A stretch of 64,000 nucleotides of DNA from Ochrovirga pacifica (GCF_000220525.1 NZ_AFPK01000044.1:91816-155815), one strand, 5' to 3'; positions 46,358 through 55,661 are shown, numbered from the stretch's first letter. Program-made: numbers and translations. The notes: generated from the sequence alone by a model not told the origin.

Positions 46358-47920
46358 ATGAAAACAATCAAAAATACAATCTTAACTTTTTTCAGCCTTC
46401 TAAGCATTATTACTTGTGCACAACAAAAAGAAAAAAATAAGCATCAAAAAAAGCCCAATGTTTTAATTATTTTTCCTGATCAGCTAAGAAGGTACTCTGC
46501 AGGTTTTTGGAGAGAAGAACCTTATAAAAGTTTGGCTATCGGAAAAACTGATCCTGTAATTACTCCCAACATAGACAAATTGGCTAAAAACGGAGTTGTA
46601 TTTACCAAAGCCATTAGTAATTTTCCGTTGTGTAGTCCGTACCGAGGAATGTTAATGTCGGGAATGTATCCTGAGCAAAATGGAATTTGGAACAATTGTA
46701 AAGTGGGGAGAGAACATAGTTTAAAAGATGATATTCCTACCATTCCCTCTTTGTTTTTAGAAGCAGGCTACAACACTGCATATATTGGGAAATGCCATTG
46801 GTTAAAAAACGATCCTTTGTTTGACGAGAAAGGAAATTATGTTGGAACCACCAAGGCTCCTGGCGGTCATTACGTTAACAAATACGACACCTATATTCCT
46901 AGTGACCAAAGACATGGAATAGAATATTTTTATCAAGCTTTAAAAGACGAACACTATAATCCTCATATCTATTCTAATGACCCAAGTGTTATTGAAGGTA
47001 AAAAAGATGGAGAATTGCATTTGCCTAAAATATTTTCTCCTAAAAACGAAGCCAACATTATCATTAACTATCTAAAAAATCAAAACAAACACAGAGATCC
47101 CTCAAAACCTTTTTGTATGATTTGGGCAATGAATCCTCCTCACAATCCTTGGGACGATAAAAACACAGATATGGAAGTGTTGCATAAAAACTACGACAAA
47201 GACAAGTTTCCTGAAATTAACGAGCAGTTAGTGGTTCGTAAAAATGCAGACAAAGAAGTTGCCAAATATGCCCGCCATTATTACGCAAACGTTACAAGTT
47301 CTGACCATTATATTGGTTTGGTCTTGGATGAGTTGGAAAAAAGCGGAGAATTGGACAATACCATTGTTATTTTTAGTTCAGATCATGGAGAAATGCTAGG
47401 AAGTCATGGAAAAACAGGAAAAAATGTGGTGCAACTAGAATCTTTAGCCATTCCTTTTATTGTACACTGGCCAAAAGGATTAAAACCTGGAATTCAAGAT
47501 ATTATTCTAAGTGCTCCTGATGTATTGCCAACTGCTATGGGATTGGCTGGAATTGAGCATCAAATCCCTACTAGTATCGAAGGAACCAACTTTGCTCCTA
47601 TTCTAAAAGATGAAAAAACAAATCTAAAAAAGCCAAAAGCTGCTTTAATTATGCTAGGAAACTCAAGAGGAGTGCAAACAGACAGGTATACGTTTTGTGT
47701 AGAAGAAAACAAAAAACAATGGGATAAAAAAAAGGCAAAAAGTGTTAAACAAGTATTTTTCTACGACAACGAAAAAGACCCTTATCAGCTACACAAAATC
47801 ACTATGAATGAAGATCCAAAAACATGCAAAAAAATGTTAGGAACACTTGCTACGTTGTTAGAAAAAACAAACGACCCTTGGTTTCAAACAAAAAAATATA
47901 GTGAGTTAATTCCCTATTAG
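46358..47920 (+). CDS. S1-family sulfatase, lipoprotein
   Basis: A 520-residue formylglycine sulfatase with a lipoprotein-type signal (LLSIITC, C20). The maturation motif C92-S-P-Y-R96 (FPLCSPYRGMLMSG) is intact; C92 is converted to formylglycine by an anaerobic or FGE maturase not encoded here. Metal-site residues lie in IIFPDQLRR (a PDQ form instead of the common DD) and IVIFSSDHGEMLGSHG. Other conserved parts are YIGKCHWL and FCMIWAMNPPHNPW. It removes sulfate esters from the imported or surface-bound oligosaccharides. It sits between the two DUF4955 genes. Confidence 0.93.
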   Translation: MKTIKNTILTFFSLLSIITCAQQKEKNKHQKKPNVLIIFPDQLRRYSAGFWREEPYKSLAIGKTDPVITPNIDKLAKNGVVFTKAISNFPLCSPYRGMLMSGMYPEQNGIWNNCKVGREHSLKDDIPTIPSLFLEAGYNTAYIGKCHWLKNDPLFDEKGNYVGTTKAPGGHYVNKYDTYIPSDQRHGIEYFYQALKDEHYNPHIYSNDPSVIEGKKDGELHLPKIFSPKNEANIIINYLKNQNKHRDPSKPFCMIWAMNPPHNPWDDKNTDMEVLHKNYDKDKFPEINEQLVVRKNADKEVAKYARHYYANVTSSDHYIGLVLDELEKSGELDNTIVIFSSDHGEMLGSHGKTGKNVVQLESLAIPFIVHWPKGLKPGIQDIILSAPDVLPTAMGLAGIEHQIPTSIEGTNFAPILKDEKTNLKKPKAALIMLGNSRGVQTDRYTFCVEENKKQWDKKKAKSVKQVFFYDNEKDPYQLHKITMNEDPKTCKKMLGTLATLLEKTNDPWFQTKKYSELIPY

Positions 47921-47950
47921 CATTTGTTCCTAAAGAATTTCTCTCTTTTT

Positions 47951-47994
47951 AATTCCCTTATCTTTTGATGCTATATTATTTAGGTAAGGGAATT
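47951..47994 (+). repeat. 10-bp inverted repeat in the sulfatase-DUF4955 spacer
   Basis: AATTCCCTTA (47951-47960) and TAAGGGAATT (47985-47994) are perfect complements around a 24-nt loop. A T-run does not follow. It may be an intra-operon processing or attenuation hairpin, or part of a promoter for the next gene. Confidence 0.5.
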
Positions 47995-48016
47995 TGAATC
48001 CTCCATCTAGATTATT

Positions 48017-49681
48017 ATGAAAAATAGCCCTCTTTACCTTGTCTGTTTTGTGTTGTTTTGGTCTTGTAAGCAAACAGAAAAACTTTGGGAACCTAACTTG
48101 CTAAAGGAGTTTAAACAAAAAGGAATTGCTTCTAAGCTCCCCGATTATTCCTACGCAGGTTATGCCTATGGCGAAAAACCAATTCCAAACATACAAAGCA
48201 CCAGCTACAACGTAACCGATTTTGGAGCTGTTCCCAATGATGGCAAAGACGACACGCAAGCCATTAACACCACCATAGAAATTGCGGGTAAAAATGGTGG
48301 AGGAATAGTGTTTTTTCCTAAAGGAACATTCCATATCAACTTAGACACTACCCAAACCCAAATTGTACACATAAACTACAGCAATATTGTACTAAGAGGT
48401 TCTGGTTCAGATGATGAAGGCACCGTTATTTTTAGTGGTTCGTCCACACATCAATCCGAAGAGGACAGTCCTTGGTTGTCTCCTTTTGTGTTTCATTCTG
48501 GACTTAACTTACAAGATACCCATGGCTTTTATAATTTTAATGATTTAACAAGCACCTCGGCTATTACCCAAGAAATTGATGCAGGATCTAATACTATAAC
48601 CGTAGCTTCTACAAAAGGATTACAACCCAAAGATGTAATTATAGTTGCCTTACAAAACACTACAGAAGATGGCAATTTAATGCAAGACTTAATGCATCCT
48701 TTAACTTTTGAACCTTTTCAGATAAATTATTTAAATGCAGGCAAACAAAGAGCCAAATCTTTTCAGTGGCCAGTAGAAATTGAAAAAATTCTTAACGAAC
48801 ACCAGATACTTTTAAAACAACCTACTAGAAGAAAAATTGAATTGAAATACAACCCTAGCATTGCTTTATTTCCTATGCTTAAAAATATTGGAATAGAACA
48901 TTTTAAATTCAACTCTGCATGGGATGGAAACTACAAACACCATCAAAATAGAGAAATGGATTACGGTTGGGGAGCCATTAATTTGCACCGTGTTTCCCAC
49001 GGATGGATTAGAGACATCCATATACACAACTACACACAAACCACCCATTTGGTGAACAGCAGAAATGTTACCATTCAAGACATACACATTACAGGAAAAG
49101 CAGGACATTATTCTCCTAAAATGTATCATTCTTCAGACAATTTGGTACAAAACATTCAGGTAGATGCTAACATGACTCATGGCCCTGGGTTAGAAGGTTG
49201 CTCTTTTGGGAACGTATATAAAAACATTTCTTACAAATATCCATCAACCATAGATTTGCACGGAATGGCCGATGCCGGATTTTGTCCCCCTATGTACAAT
49301 TTGTTTGAAAACATTCAAAATATAGAAAAAATTGCAGGTGGTGGTGCCCCACAAAACATTCCACATTCTGGAGAATACAACACGTTTTGGAATGTAGAAT
49401 TAAACGGTTGGAAAGATGGGAACTATAATGAATTATTTTCTAGTTGGATTTGGAGAGACCCTATAAAATTTAACAACCAAATGCACATAGATTGCCACAA
49501 ACAATATTTAAGAAGTCATGTGGTAGGAGTACGCTCTACAAAAGAAAATCACCTATTAACAATAGAACATTTAGACAAAGACCGTTCAGACGAATGGATT
49601 TACGTAGAAGGTTTAAACTCTAAAAGACCAATGGTTCCTTTGTACGAAACTCAATTAAAGTTACGCTTAAATGCTGAATAA
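48017..49681 (+). CDS. DUF4955-type right-handed beta-helix lipoprotein (putative lyase) 2
   Basis: A 554-residue lipoprotein (signal LVCFVLFWSC, C17). It repeats the layout of the protein at 44780: DYSYAGYAYGEKPIPNI, YNVTDFGAVPNDGKDDTQAINTTI, GIVFFPKGTFHINLD, IVLRGSGSDDEGTVIF, and a late GGGAPQNIPHSGEYNTFWNVE region. Both end with a similar TQLKLRL stretch. The two are clear paralogues but diverged enough to act on different linkages or sulfation patterns. A polysaccharide lyase role is inferred from fold and context only. Surface or periplasmic anchoring differs from the first copy, which has no lipobox. Confidence 0.75.
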   Translation: MKNSPLYLVCFVLFWSCKQTEKLWEPNLLKEFKQKGIASKLPDYSYAGYAYGEKPIPNIQSTSYNVTDFGAVPNDGKDDTQAINTTIEIAGKNGGGIVFFPKGTFHINLDTTQTQIVHINYSNIVLRGSGSDDEGTVIFSGSSTHQSEEDSPWLSPFVFHSGLNLQDTHGFYNFNDLTSTSAITQEIDAGSNTITVASTKGLQPKDVIIVALQNTTEDGNLMQDLMHPLTFEPFQINYLNAGKQRAKSFQWPVEIEKILNEHQILLKQPTRRKIELKYNPSIALFPMLKNIGIEHFKFNSAWDGNYKHHQNREMDYGWGAINLHRVSHGWIRDIHIHNYTQTTHLVNSRNVTIQDIHITGKAGHYSPKMYHSSDNLVQNIQVDANMTHGPGLEGCSFGNVYKNISYKYPSTIDLHGMADAGFCPPMYNLFENIQNIEKIAGGGAPQNIPHSGEYNTFWNVELNGWKDGNYNELFSSWIWRDPIKFNNQMHIDCHKQYLRSHVVGVRSTKENHLLTIEHLDKDRSDEWIYVEGLNSKRPMVPLYETQLKLRLNAE

Positions 49682-49702
49682 AAACTACTAAAACAATCTA
49701 CA

Positions 49703-52700
49703 ATGAAGACTTATTGTTTGATACTTGCTATGCTAATTTCTTTATTGGCACAGTCACAAGACCAATCATTTGAAGTTTCTACAATTCCTAGTAATTGGAA
49801 TGCAGCAACTGGAAATTTGGCCATATCAACCCTACATTACAAACACAATAAAAAATGCTTGCAATGGGAGTGGAATGCCAATGATGTTTTGACTATTTCT
49901 AACTTACAAGACCATGGATTGATTCCGTCTGAAGTACTTGGATATTTTGAAAACATGTTTAGAATGTGGGTTTACAATACCAATGCTTTGCCCAATCAAA
50001 AATTAGAAATTGCGTTTTATGACAACACAGGAAGCAAACAATTTTACTATGATTTTTATGTAAACTTTACAGGTTGGAGAGCTGCATCGGCTAGTTACAA
50101 ACACGAAATGTCTGGAAATAAAACATCTACCAACATTACCACCTTAAAAATAAAAGCTCCACATACAGGTAGCGGCATTTTCTTTTTTGATTACATCGAT
50201 TATACTATGGGTAGAAACACCTATCGTTCACCTGATTATCAACTTCCTTACTTACAGGCAGACAACGGTCAACATTGGTCGGACATGATGTATTTTCAAT
50301 CCCTTCCCAAAACCATCAATGTAAGCACACCTACACCTCAAGAAATCAACGATTTGATTCAAGTAAAAAATGCTTATCAGGCTGCAATACTTGGAAATCC
50401 ACCAGGAACTACTGCAGTAAACAATGCTGTAAATGCCTACAATCATCAAAAAATAAAGTACGAAAATGGTATTGTTACAGGAAAACCACTTTTTGGAACC
50501 GATTTTTCTGATGCCAATTCTATTGCTGTTGTAGATGATTTTATTTACACCTTGGCCAGAGACTACAAACACAAAAACAACGCTAATAGTTTGACTTATT
50601 ACGTAAATACCATTCGTTATCTTTTAGATCAGGGCTATGCTGATGGTAGTTGTTTAGAAACCTTGCATCATGTAGGTTACCGATGTAGGAATGTTATCAA
50701 ATCTGTACATTTGATGAAAGAGGAATTGATTGCTGCCAATTTATGGACCCCTGCTCAAAAAATGGCTGAATGGTTAACGGCTATTGATATTATTTGGCAT
50801 CCTACTGCCCACCACAGCAATATTGATGACGGACTGACAAGATCTGTAACGCTTTTAGGGGCTTGTCTTAACAAAGACTCAGATGCAGAGAAAGTTAGAT
50901 ATCTAAAAGGATTGCAACTATATTTTCACAATTGGTTGAGCCTTTATGCCAAAGAAGGAGAAGGTTTAAAGGTAGATTATACAGCTTTTCATCACAATGT
51001 CTACTATCCACAGTACGCTTTTGGTGCTTATAAAAATGTTGCAGAAGCTTTGCACTTACTTTCAGGAAGTATGTATGCAGTATCTGATGAAAAAAGAACT
51101 GTTTTTAAGAAAATACTTCAAGTAGCTCGTGTCAACATGAATCAAAATACATTTCCTAACGGATTGTCTGGTCGTTCTCCTATGAACCCTATTTCTATTA
51201 CCACTGCTTACAAAAATTTAGGAATTTACCATCCTGTTGATACTGATTTGATAGGAGCTTATAATTACATTACAGGAGGAGATAATACCACCAACCAACA
51301 CGCAATCGAAACACCACCCAACGGTTTTTGGCAAATCAACTTTGCCAATTTAGGAACTTACAGACAAGACGATTGGTTGGCGGGAATAAAAGGTTTTAAC
51401 AAGTATTTTTGGGGAACCGAAATTTACGGATTGGACAACCGATATGGAAGATATCAAAGTTACGGCTCTGTAGAAATTATTTATAAAGACGGACAAGAAG
51501 CTTCTGGAACACACAAAAACGGATGGAATTGGAATCTAACCCCTGGAGCTACCACCATTGTTCTACCTTTTGATAATTTAAAAGCTTCTAAAAGTAGACA
51601 AGACGAAAAAACAGACTCTAATTTTGCTGCAGCTTTGCGTTTTGGAAAAAAAACGGAGTATTATATAGAAGAAAAACTAGAAGGAAACTATGGAATGTTT
51701 GGGATGGATTTTACACAAAAAGCGATCACCACTAGCCACAATCCAAGTTTTACTTTTAAAAAATCTGTTTTTGCTTTTGATGGAAAATTAATTTGTTTGG
51801 GATCTAACATTCACAATAATGATGGTACACATAAAACAGTAACTACGCTGTTTCAAAATCAGTTAAACAGTAAAAACGATGCCATTGTAGTTAACAACAA
51901 TTCTATCACTAGTTTCCCCTATCAAACTACTTTAAACAATACCAATTCTCATTGGTTGTTGGATGCTTATGGTACTGGTTATTATGTAAAAAATAATCAG
52001 CAAATTAATATTAATAGACAAAACCAAACCTCTCCTAACGAAAACGGAAAAGGTGCAACTACTACAGGAAATTTTGCTTCGGCCTACATAGACCACGGAA
52101 CGAATCCTAATAATCAGGGATATGAATATGTGATTGTTCCTAAAACAAACCCTTTGGAAATGATTGATTTGAACACCAAAATACAACATGCAAATACCGC
52201 TATTTATAATGTTGTTCAAAAAAATGAAACTGCACACATTGTTCACTACAACAATATGTATGGATATGCTTTGTTTAAAGCAGGAAATTACGGAATTGCA
52301 ACTCCCCTACAATCTAACAGTGAACCTTGTTTGGTAATGACGGAACACGTTGGCTCACATTTAAATATGTCTGTGGTAAGCCCTCATTTAAATTTTGATG
52401 GAAACAACGGAAGTCAACCCGTAACCATTTCTCTTGTATTGAATGGAAACTGGGAATTAAAAAACTCCAATTCAGAAAACACAACGTTCACAAATCAAGA
52501 TACAACAACTACAATTCACCTTAGTTGTAAAGATGGTTTACCCGTAGATATAGAGCTTGTAGAAACGACAACAGCCTCTGTACCTAAAGAAACTGAAAAA
52601 GACGAAAATCATGTTAAAGTATATCCAAACCCAAGTGATGATTTTATCAATATTGCTCTTAACCCCACACTAAAAGTAAAAGAAATTGCTGTGGTAAACA

Positions 52701-52834
52701 TTCTTGGCAAAACTATGTATCGTCAAAAAAACACAACTCCAATTGCTGTCCATTTTTTAAATACAGGTATCTATTTCCTGATTGTAAGGACACAATCAGG
52801 AAAAACATTTAAAAGAAAAATTCAGATTTATTAA
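49703..52834 (+). CDS. PL8-family polysaccharide lyase (chondroitinase/hyaluronidase-like), T9SS-secreted
   Basis: A 1043-residue extracellular enzyme that cleaves uronic-acid polysaccharides by beta-elimination. Signal peptide (CLILAMLISLLAQSQ); N-terminal jelly-roll lyase_N domain (about 20-185); (alpha/alpha) toroid (about 200-530); central beta-sandwich domains (about 560-950); T9SS type A sorting tail (about 970-1043; VYPNPSDDFINI to KRKIQIY). Likely catalytic residues are H431 and Y438 (FHHNVYYPQY, the same spacing as H501/Y508 of chondroitinase ABC), R491 (GLSGRSPMNP) and E591 (YGSVEII). The combination with lyase_N resembles chondroitin ABC lyases. Substrate is therefore probably chondroitin/dermatan or a similar algal or animal polymer. 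Confidence 0.9.
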   Translation: MKTYCLILAMLISLLAQSQDQSFEVSTIPSNWNAATGNLAISTLHYKHNKKCLQWEWNANDVLTISNLQDHGLIPSEVLGYFENMFRMWVYNTNALPNQKLEIAFYDNTGSKQFYYDFYVNFTGWRAASASYKHEMSGNKTSTNITTLKIKAPHTGSGIFFFDYIDYTMGRNTYRSPDYQLPYLQADNGQHWSDMMYFQSLPKTINVSTPTPQEINDLIQVKNAYQAAILGNPPGTTAVNNAVNAYNHQKIKYENGIVTGKPLFGTDFSDANSIAVVDDFIYTLARDYKHKNNANSLTYYVNTIRYLLDQGYADGSCLETLHHVGYRCRNVIKSVHLMKEELIAANLWTPAQKMAEWLTAIDIIWHPTAHHSNIDDGLTRSVTLLGACLNKDSDAEKVRYLKGLQLYFHNWLSLYAKEGEGLKVDYTAFHHNVYYPQYAFGAYKNVAEALHLLSGSMYAVSDEKRTVFKKILQVARVNMNQNTFPNGLSGRSPMNPISITTAYKNLGIYHPVDTDLIGAYNYITGGDNTTNQHAIETPPNGFWQINFANLGTYRQDDWLAGIKGFNKYFWGTEIYGLDNRYGRYQSYGSVEIIYKDGQEASGTHKNGWNWNLTPGATTIVLPFDNLKASKSRQDEKTDSNFAAALRFGKKTEYYIEEKLEGNYGMFGMDFTQKAITTSHNPSFTFKKSVFAFDGKLICLGSNIHNNDGTHKTVTTLFQNQLNSKNDAIVVNNNSITSFPYQTTLNNTNSHWLLDAYGTGYYVKNNQQININRQNQTSPNENGKGATTTGNFASAYIDHGTNPNNQGYEYVIVPKTNPLEMIDLNTKIQHANTAIYNVVQKNETAHIVHYNNMYGYALFKAGNYGIATPLQSNSEPCLVMTEHVGSHLNMSVVSPHLNFDGNNGSQPVTISLVLNGNWELKNSNSENTTFTNQDTTTTIHLSCKDGLPVDIELVETTTASVPKETEKDENHVKVYPNPSDDFINIALNPTLKVKEIAVVNILGKTMYRQKNTTPIAVHFLNTGIYFLIVRTQSGKTFKRKIQIY

Positions 52835-52915
52835 TACCTCATCACCATAATTTATGGTTTTATCAAAAAACAACTACAAATACAGCATTAATCATACTTA
52901 GAGAACAATCTCCCC

Positions 52916-52948
52916 CTCCTAAAAGCACTTTATTCCCCCTATTTGTAA
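52916..52948 (+). promoter_or_regulatory. Tandem CCCCT-like motif before the secreted beta-sandwich gene
   Basis: CTCCTAAAAGC (from 52916) and CCCCTATTTGTAA (from 52936) lie in direct orientation 20 nt apart, 86 bp before the start at 53002. It is the most diverged of the three tandem sites, but keeps spacing and distance. Confidence 0.5.
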
Positions 52949-53001
52949 ACATTACTATAAATAGTTTTACTGTTAACTAACCTATAAACTATAGATACAT
53001 T

Positions 53002-53979
53002 ATGAAAAAATTTACTTTGTTAATTGCTCTAATTCTGTTAAGTACGTTTACAACAAAAGCTCAAGAAACCATTCATTATTATGATGATTTTAGGTACGCA
53101 GGAAATTCTGGTTACACAGGTTTTGCTACTTATGATCCCAACAACAAAGGATTAGGAGCTTTTATTACAAGAGTTGATGGAGTTCCTAGCGATGAAAGTA
53201 CAGAATTAGGTACTAGTGTTTTAGGGTACACAAGGCCTACAAATAACTTTGGTAGCAGAACAGATGTTAGACAACCCCGAAGCATTAAACTCTCAGGTAA
53301 TGAAGCTGGCGAGAATTACGAAGGAGTTTCGTGGGCTGTAATGGATGCGTTTGACATCTCTGGTTTGTCTAACCTATTTGTTTCCTTTGCTTCTAGAAAT
53401 CAATATCACGAAGGTGCGGACAACGATCCTTTTAAAGTGTTAATTGCTAAAAACTATACCGATGGAACGACTCCTGTAGAAGGAAGTGGTTCCGGAGAAT
53501 TTGTTGATATTACTGCTGCCATAAAATCAGCAAATCCTAATTTTGGAAACGATGGAAACTGGACACTAACCACCTTAAATTTATCTACTTATATTGGAGA
53601 TTCTGGCTCTGATAAATTCACTTTAGCTTTTCAGTTTGAGTTTCATAACGAAGGAGCTTTTAGCAGCACTAACAATCGAAATGGAAACTGGAGCATCAGT
53701 GATGTAAAGTTTTTTTCTGATGCATCTTTAGCAATAAATAGGTTAGATAAAGATTCATTTTCTATTTATCCCAACCCTGTTAGGGATCAAATTTACATTA
53801 ACAACTTAAAAAACATCCAAATCAAAAGCATCGATCTTTTAGACATTCACAGCAAATCTGTTTATCAAAGTAAAAAAACCGCTATTATTGATATGAAAGC
53901 GTTTGCTAAAGGAATTTACATCCTAAAAATCACCTCTATGACCAATGCCATTTTAACTAAAAAAATAATTGTTCCATAA
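53002..53979 (+). CDS. T9SS-secreted beta-sandwich protein, probable glycan-binding
   Basis: A 325-residue protein with signal peptide (LLIALILLSTFTTKAQ), one beta-sandwich domain (about 20-245) and a T9SS type A tail (about 250-325; SIYPNPVRDQIYINN to TKKIIVP). The central domain resembles the C-terminal half of the lipoprotein at 36954: both have a SGLSNLFVSF/LTQFSLGF strand, SRNQY/KNQY, a NW or KWT strand, and a final GxWxISDVxF / GRYYISDVHF. No catalytic motif is evident. It has its own putative HTCS site, so it belongs to the PUL. A carbohydrate-binding role is inferred. Confidence 0.65.
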   Translation: MKKFTLLIALILLSTFTTKAQETIHYYDDFRYAGNSGYTGFATYDPNNKGLGAFITRVDGVPSDESTELGTSVLGYTRPTNNFGSRTDVRQPRSIKLSGNEAGENYEGVSWAVMDAFDISGLSNLFVSFASRNQYHEGADNDPFKVLIAKNYTDGTTPVEGSGSGEFVDITAAIKSANPNFGNDGNWTLTTLNLSTYIGDSGSDKFTLAFQFEFHNEGAFSSTNNRNGNWSISDVKFFSDASLAINRLDKDSFSIYPNPVRDQIYINNLKNIQIKSIDLLDIHSKSVYQSKKTAIIDMKAFAKGIYILKITSMTNAILTKKIIVP

Positions 53980-54028
53980 TGAAGACCTTTTTAGATCAAA
54001 AAAAATTAATCACTTTAAAAAATAACAA

Positions 54029-55471
54029 ATGAAAAAAACTTTTCTTCTTATTATGCTTCTATCTATTAGCAATTTATCATACTCTCAAAACCGAATTGGT
54101 GATGGAGGACGAACATTTGATTCTTCTAATACGGTGAATGTTAACATTGCTAATTTTCAGTCTAAAAGACAACGATGGGCCAACGCTGGAGTTATTAACG
54201 GTATTAGAAAAACGGGGGGCGGTTACGAACAAGTACTGCCTTTTTCAGACACTAGCTTAGATGCTTCGGCAGCAATACAAGCAGCTATAGATAAAGTGGT
54301 TACTGAAAGTGGTGGTGCTGGTGGCCTTGTTAGAATTAGACAAGGTACGTATACCATTAAAAACACGATTCACATGAAAAAAGGAGTGAGTGTTATTGGA
54401 GAAGGTGCTACCAATACTGTTTTAAGAGTTGAAGTGAACAGTGGTAGTGTGGTTTCGTTTAAAGACCTTAACAACTCTAATTCTCAAACTTCAGGTTTAA
54501 AAAACCTTCGATTTTGGGGTACCAAAGGAGATCCTAATGATGCTTTAATGAGCGATGCCAAACCTAGTTACAATGCAAAAACTGTAGAAATTGTTAGATC
54601 AAAAAATTGTTACATGGACAACGTACATATTCTAAACTCTGGAAACAGCCCTGTTTCTACTTGGTCAGGTAGTCATCACTCTTTTAGAGACTTATATATA
54701 GATGGTTGTTGGAACAAAGGTGGTGGAGGCCACTGTTACTTTGCAATTCAGAGTCCAGATTGTTTGGTTTACAGTTCTGAATTTAGAGGACTAAGACACT
54801 TTACTCTCCAAAGAGAATATTGCGAGTATAATGTTGTGTATGACAATACTATATATGGAGATGTAAATTTTCACAATGCTGATGAAGGAAACAATCTTAT
54901 AGAAGCAAATACAATTACACTACCCTCTTACCTCAGTGGTTCTTCAGGAAGAAGATATGTTGTAATGGGCCCTTGGTCTACACAACACGCTCCATCTGCT
55001 AGAGACAATTATGTATATAACAACACTGTAACCAATAATGCTTTTAGCGGTACACCACGTTGTAATTTAGGGAATAAGATTTATAGAGGTGCCGATAAAT
55101 ATGAACCTAATATCACCTCTCGACCTCATGGAAATCCTTTTGTAAACACCACCAATATTGATTACAACAGGCTTATCTATTCTACCAAAGCAATTAGTAA
55201 TTCTAATCAAATAGAAGCACCTGAAGTTGTTGGGTTAGATTTTCCAGAATTTACAACATCTAATAAAGCTTTTACTATTGGTGTACATAACAAGGCAGCA
55301 AATCCCTATGTAAGAATTGTTGACTTTTCTGGATACATCCTTTTAGAACAAGAATTGAATGCTGGTAAATCAAACACCATCAACACAGACTTTTTAAAAG
55401 CAGGTGTTTATATCATTTCTTTATCCTCTACAAACGGGACGATAACAAAAAAAATAGCTGTAAAACCGTAA
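54029..55471 (+). CDS. T9SS-secreted right-handed beta-helix protein (putative lyase)
   Basis: A 480-residue extracellular protein: signal peptide (FLLIMLLSISNLSYSQ), parallel beta-helix (about 60-380), and a T9SS type A tail (about 400-480). The helix starts with DASAAIQAAIDKV, GLVRIRQGTYTI and VSVIGEGATNTVLRV, and its body has conserved polar runs HCYFAIQSPDC, LRHFTLQREYCEYNVVYDN and DVNFHNADEGNNLIEANTI, which could line an active cleft. It is unrelated in detail to the DUF4955 pair. Fold and placement at the end of the PUL suggest a lyase or hydrolase on the same polymer; no known family can be assigned. A terminator follows. Confidence 0.7.
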   Translation: MKKTFLLIMLLSISNLSYSQNRIGDGGRTFDSSNTVNVNIANFQSKRQRWANAGVINGIRKTGGGYEQVLPFSDTSLDASAAIQAAIDKVVTESGGAGGLVRIRQGTYTIKNTIHMKKGVSVIGEGATNTVLRVEVNSGSVVSFKDLNNSNSQTSGLKNLRFWGTKGDPNDALMSDAKPSYNAKTVEIVRSKNCYMDNVHILNSGNSPVSTWSGSHHSFRDLYIDGCWNKGGGGHCYFAIQSPDCLVYSSEFRGLRHFTLQREYCEYNVVYDNTIYGDVNFHNADEGNNLIEANTITLPSYLSGSSGRRYVVMGPWSTQHAPSARDNYVYNNTVTNNAFSGTPRCNLGNKIYRGADKYEPNITSRPHGNPFVNTTNIDYNRLIYSTKAISNSNQIEAPEVVGLDFPEFTTSNKAFTIGVHNKAANPYVRIVDFSGYILLEQELNAGKSNTINTDFLKAGVYIISLSSTNGTITKKIAVKP

Positions 55472-55607
55472 GCAAAATACTGCACAACCTATAATTGTAT
55501 GCAAATCAACAAAGAAATTATTCTAAGAACTGGTTGTATAAAGCCTAAACAGAAGCAAATGCTTATACGTTAGACATAAAAAACGAATGAGCTAGCTTTT
55601 GATTAAT

Positions 55608-55661
55608 AACACTCTTTTTTATTCCTTTATAAAATAAGCGAATTAAAAAGGGTGTTTTTTT
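55608..55661 (+). terminator. Terminator at the end of the polysaccharide locus
   Basis: AACACTCTTTTT (from 55608) pairs with AAAAAGGGTGTT (55645-55656), allowing one G-T pair, and is followed by a T-run. It lies about 135 bp after the last PUL gene. Confidence 0.65.

Noticed and set aside
52842..52856. Terminator after the PL8 gene
   Set aside because: The ACCATA/TATGGT stem is only 6 bp with a weak T-run, so it is not secure enough to list.
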